Below are positions 63,847 to 64,000 of a stretch of 64,000 nt of DNA, one piece after another. The notes under the pieces are model-generated. The model ran no database searches and was not told the DNA's origin. It saw only the letters and a list, made by a program, of their open reading frames with translations. The stretch spans positions 992,001 to 1,056,000 of the forward strand of contig JAVRQT010000010.1 in the NCBI GenBank assembly GCA_035926095.1, read 5' to 3'. Within the stretch, counting starts at the first letter, position 1; each line of letters opens with the position of its first letter. A program made the translations under genes and the position numbers. The DNA comes from Elasticomyces elasticus (Eukaryota > Ascomycota > Dothideomycetes > Mycosphaerellales > Teratosphaeriaceae).

Positions 63847-64000
63847 ATGAACTTCCTCCGCCGAATCTACTGCCACTTCTGCGGCACGCGATCACAACAC
63901 AGCAAATCCTCCGGCATAACACACTTCCAATGCACATCATGCGAAGCAGTCAACTACCTGGACAGCAAGGGCGGCATAATAGACACTCCCGCGACCATCA
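63847..64000 (+). CDS. IMA1: IMA1-type inner nuclear membrane protein, N-terminal part (cut by window end)
   Basis: Open from the ATG at 63847 to the window edge, 51 codons visible: MNFLRRIYCHFCGTRSQ, then GITHFQCTSCEAVNYLD and GGIIDTPATI. Two CxxC pairs and the NYLDxxGGIIDxP block are the Ima1 N-terminal zinc domain (PF09779). Ima1/Samp1 proteins sit in the inner nuclear membrane and help couple chromatin and the cytoskeleton. The membrane helices would lie beyond the window. The rest of the gene, including any introns, cannot be seen. Confidence 0.8.
   Translation, partial: MNFLRRIYCHFCGTRSQHSKSSGITHFQCTSCEAVNYLDSKGGIIDTPATI

Noticed and set aside
52579..64000. Full secondary-metabolite cluster with PKS/NRPS core
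   Set aside because: No ketosynthase, adenylation, terpene synthase or DMATS signature is visible in the window; I therefore describe it only as a tailoring/catabolic-type cluster.
1..64000. CRISPR arrays, insertion sequences, rRNA genes
   Set aside because: None seen. The sequence is eukaryotic nuclear DNA with spliced genes, and no regularly spaced repeats, terminal inverted repeats with transposase, or rRNA motifs were found by eye.

Overview
This window is nuclear DNA of a filamentous ascomycete, most likely a Dothideomycete. The evidence is dense single-copy genes on both strands, introns mostly 45-60 nt long with GT..AG ends and CTAAC/CTGAC-like branch points, Zn2Cys6 regulators, and fungal families such as PalA, PHO81/NUC-2, AXL2, SWC4 and IMA1. 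The class-level placement is my inference. I rebuilt multi-exon genes by hand; the spliced models I give total to a whole number of codons.

Layout. 0.1-9.5 kb: a THI5/ThiY-like protein (-), an STF2-like hydrophilin (+), a SWIM/RING protein (-), a large secreted GPI-type wall protein (+) and the copper chaperone ATX1 (+). 9.5-18.9 kb: an SCP-x-type thiolase (-), a two-helix membrane protein (+), an MDR reductase (+), FMT1 (-) and PalA (+). 18.9-21.6 kb is gene-poor. 21.6-31.8 kb: a Zn2Cys6 regulator (+), glutathione reductase (+), RPS23 (-), SWC4 (+) and a secreted carboxylesterase (+). 33.4-41.5 kb: a small orphan, a DUF3237 protein, a membrane-associated FAD oxidoreductase (-), a cytochrome P450 (+), COA1 (-) and EFM6 (+). 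42.7-52.5 kb: two small orphans (+), PHO81 (-), AXL2 (-) and a four-helix membrane protein (-).

52.6-63.6 kb looks like a pathway cluster: a Baeyer-Villiger-type monooxygenase (-), a Zn2Cys6 regulator (+), an ACMSD/6-MSA-decarboxylase-type amidohydrolase (-), a P450 (+) and a phenol-2-monooxygenase-type flavoenzyme (+). The first four form two divergent pairs. The enzyme set suggests decarboxylation and oxygenation of an aromatic acid; no polyketide synthase is present in the window. The right edge cuts an IMA1-type gene.

Most notable gene structure: the BVMO reading frame is restored only if two canonical introns are separated by a single-nucleotide exon (position 54339), that is, a twin-intron arrangement. 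In addition, two unrelated genes (STF2-like and PHO81) have ATG start codons interrupted by an intron.
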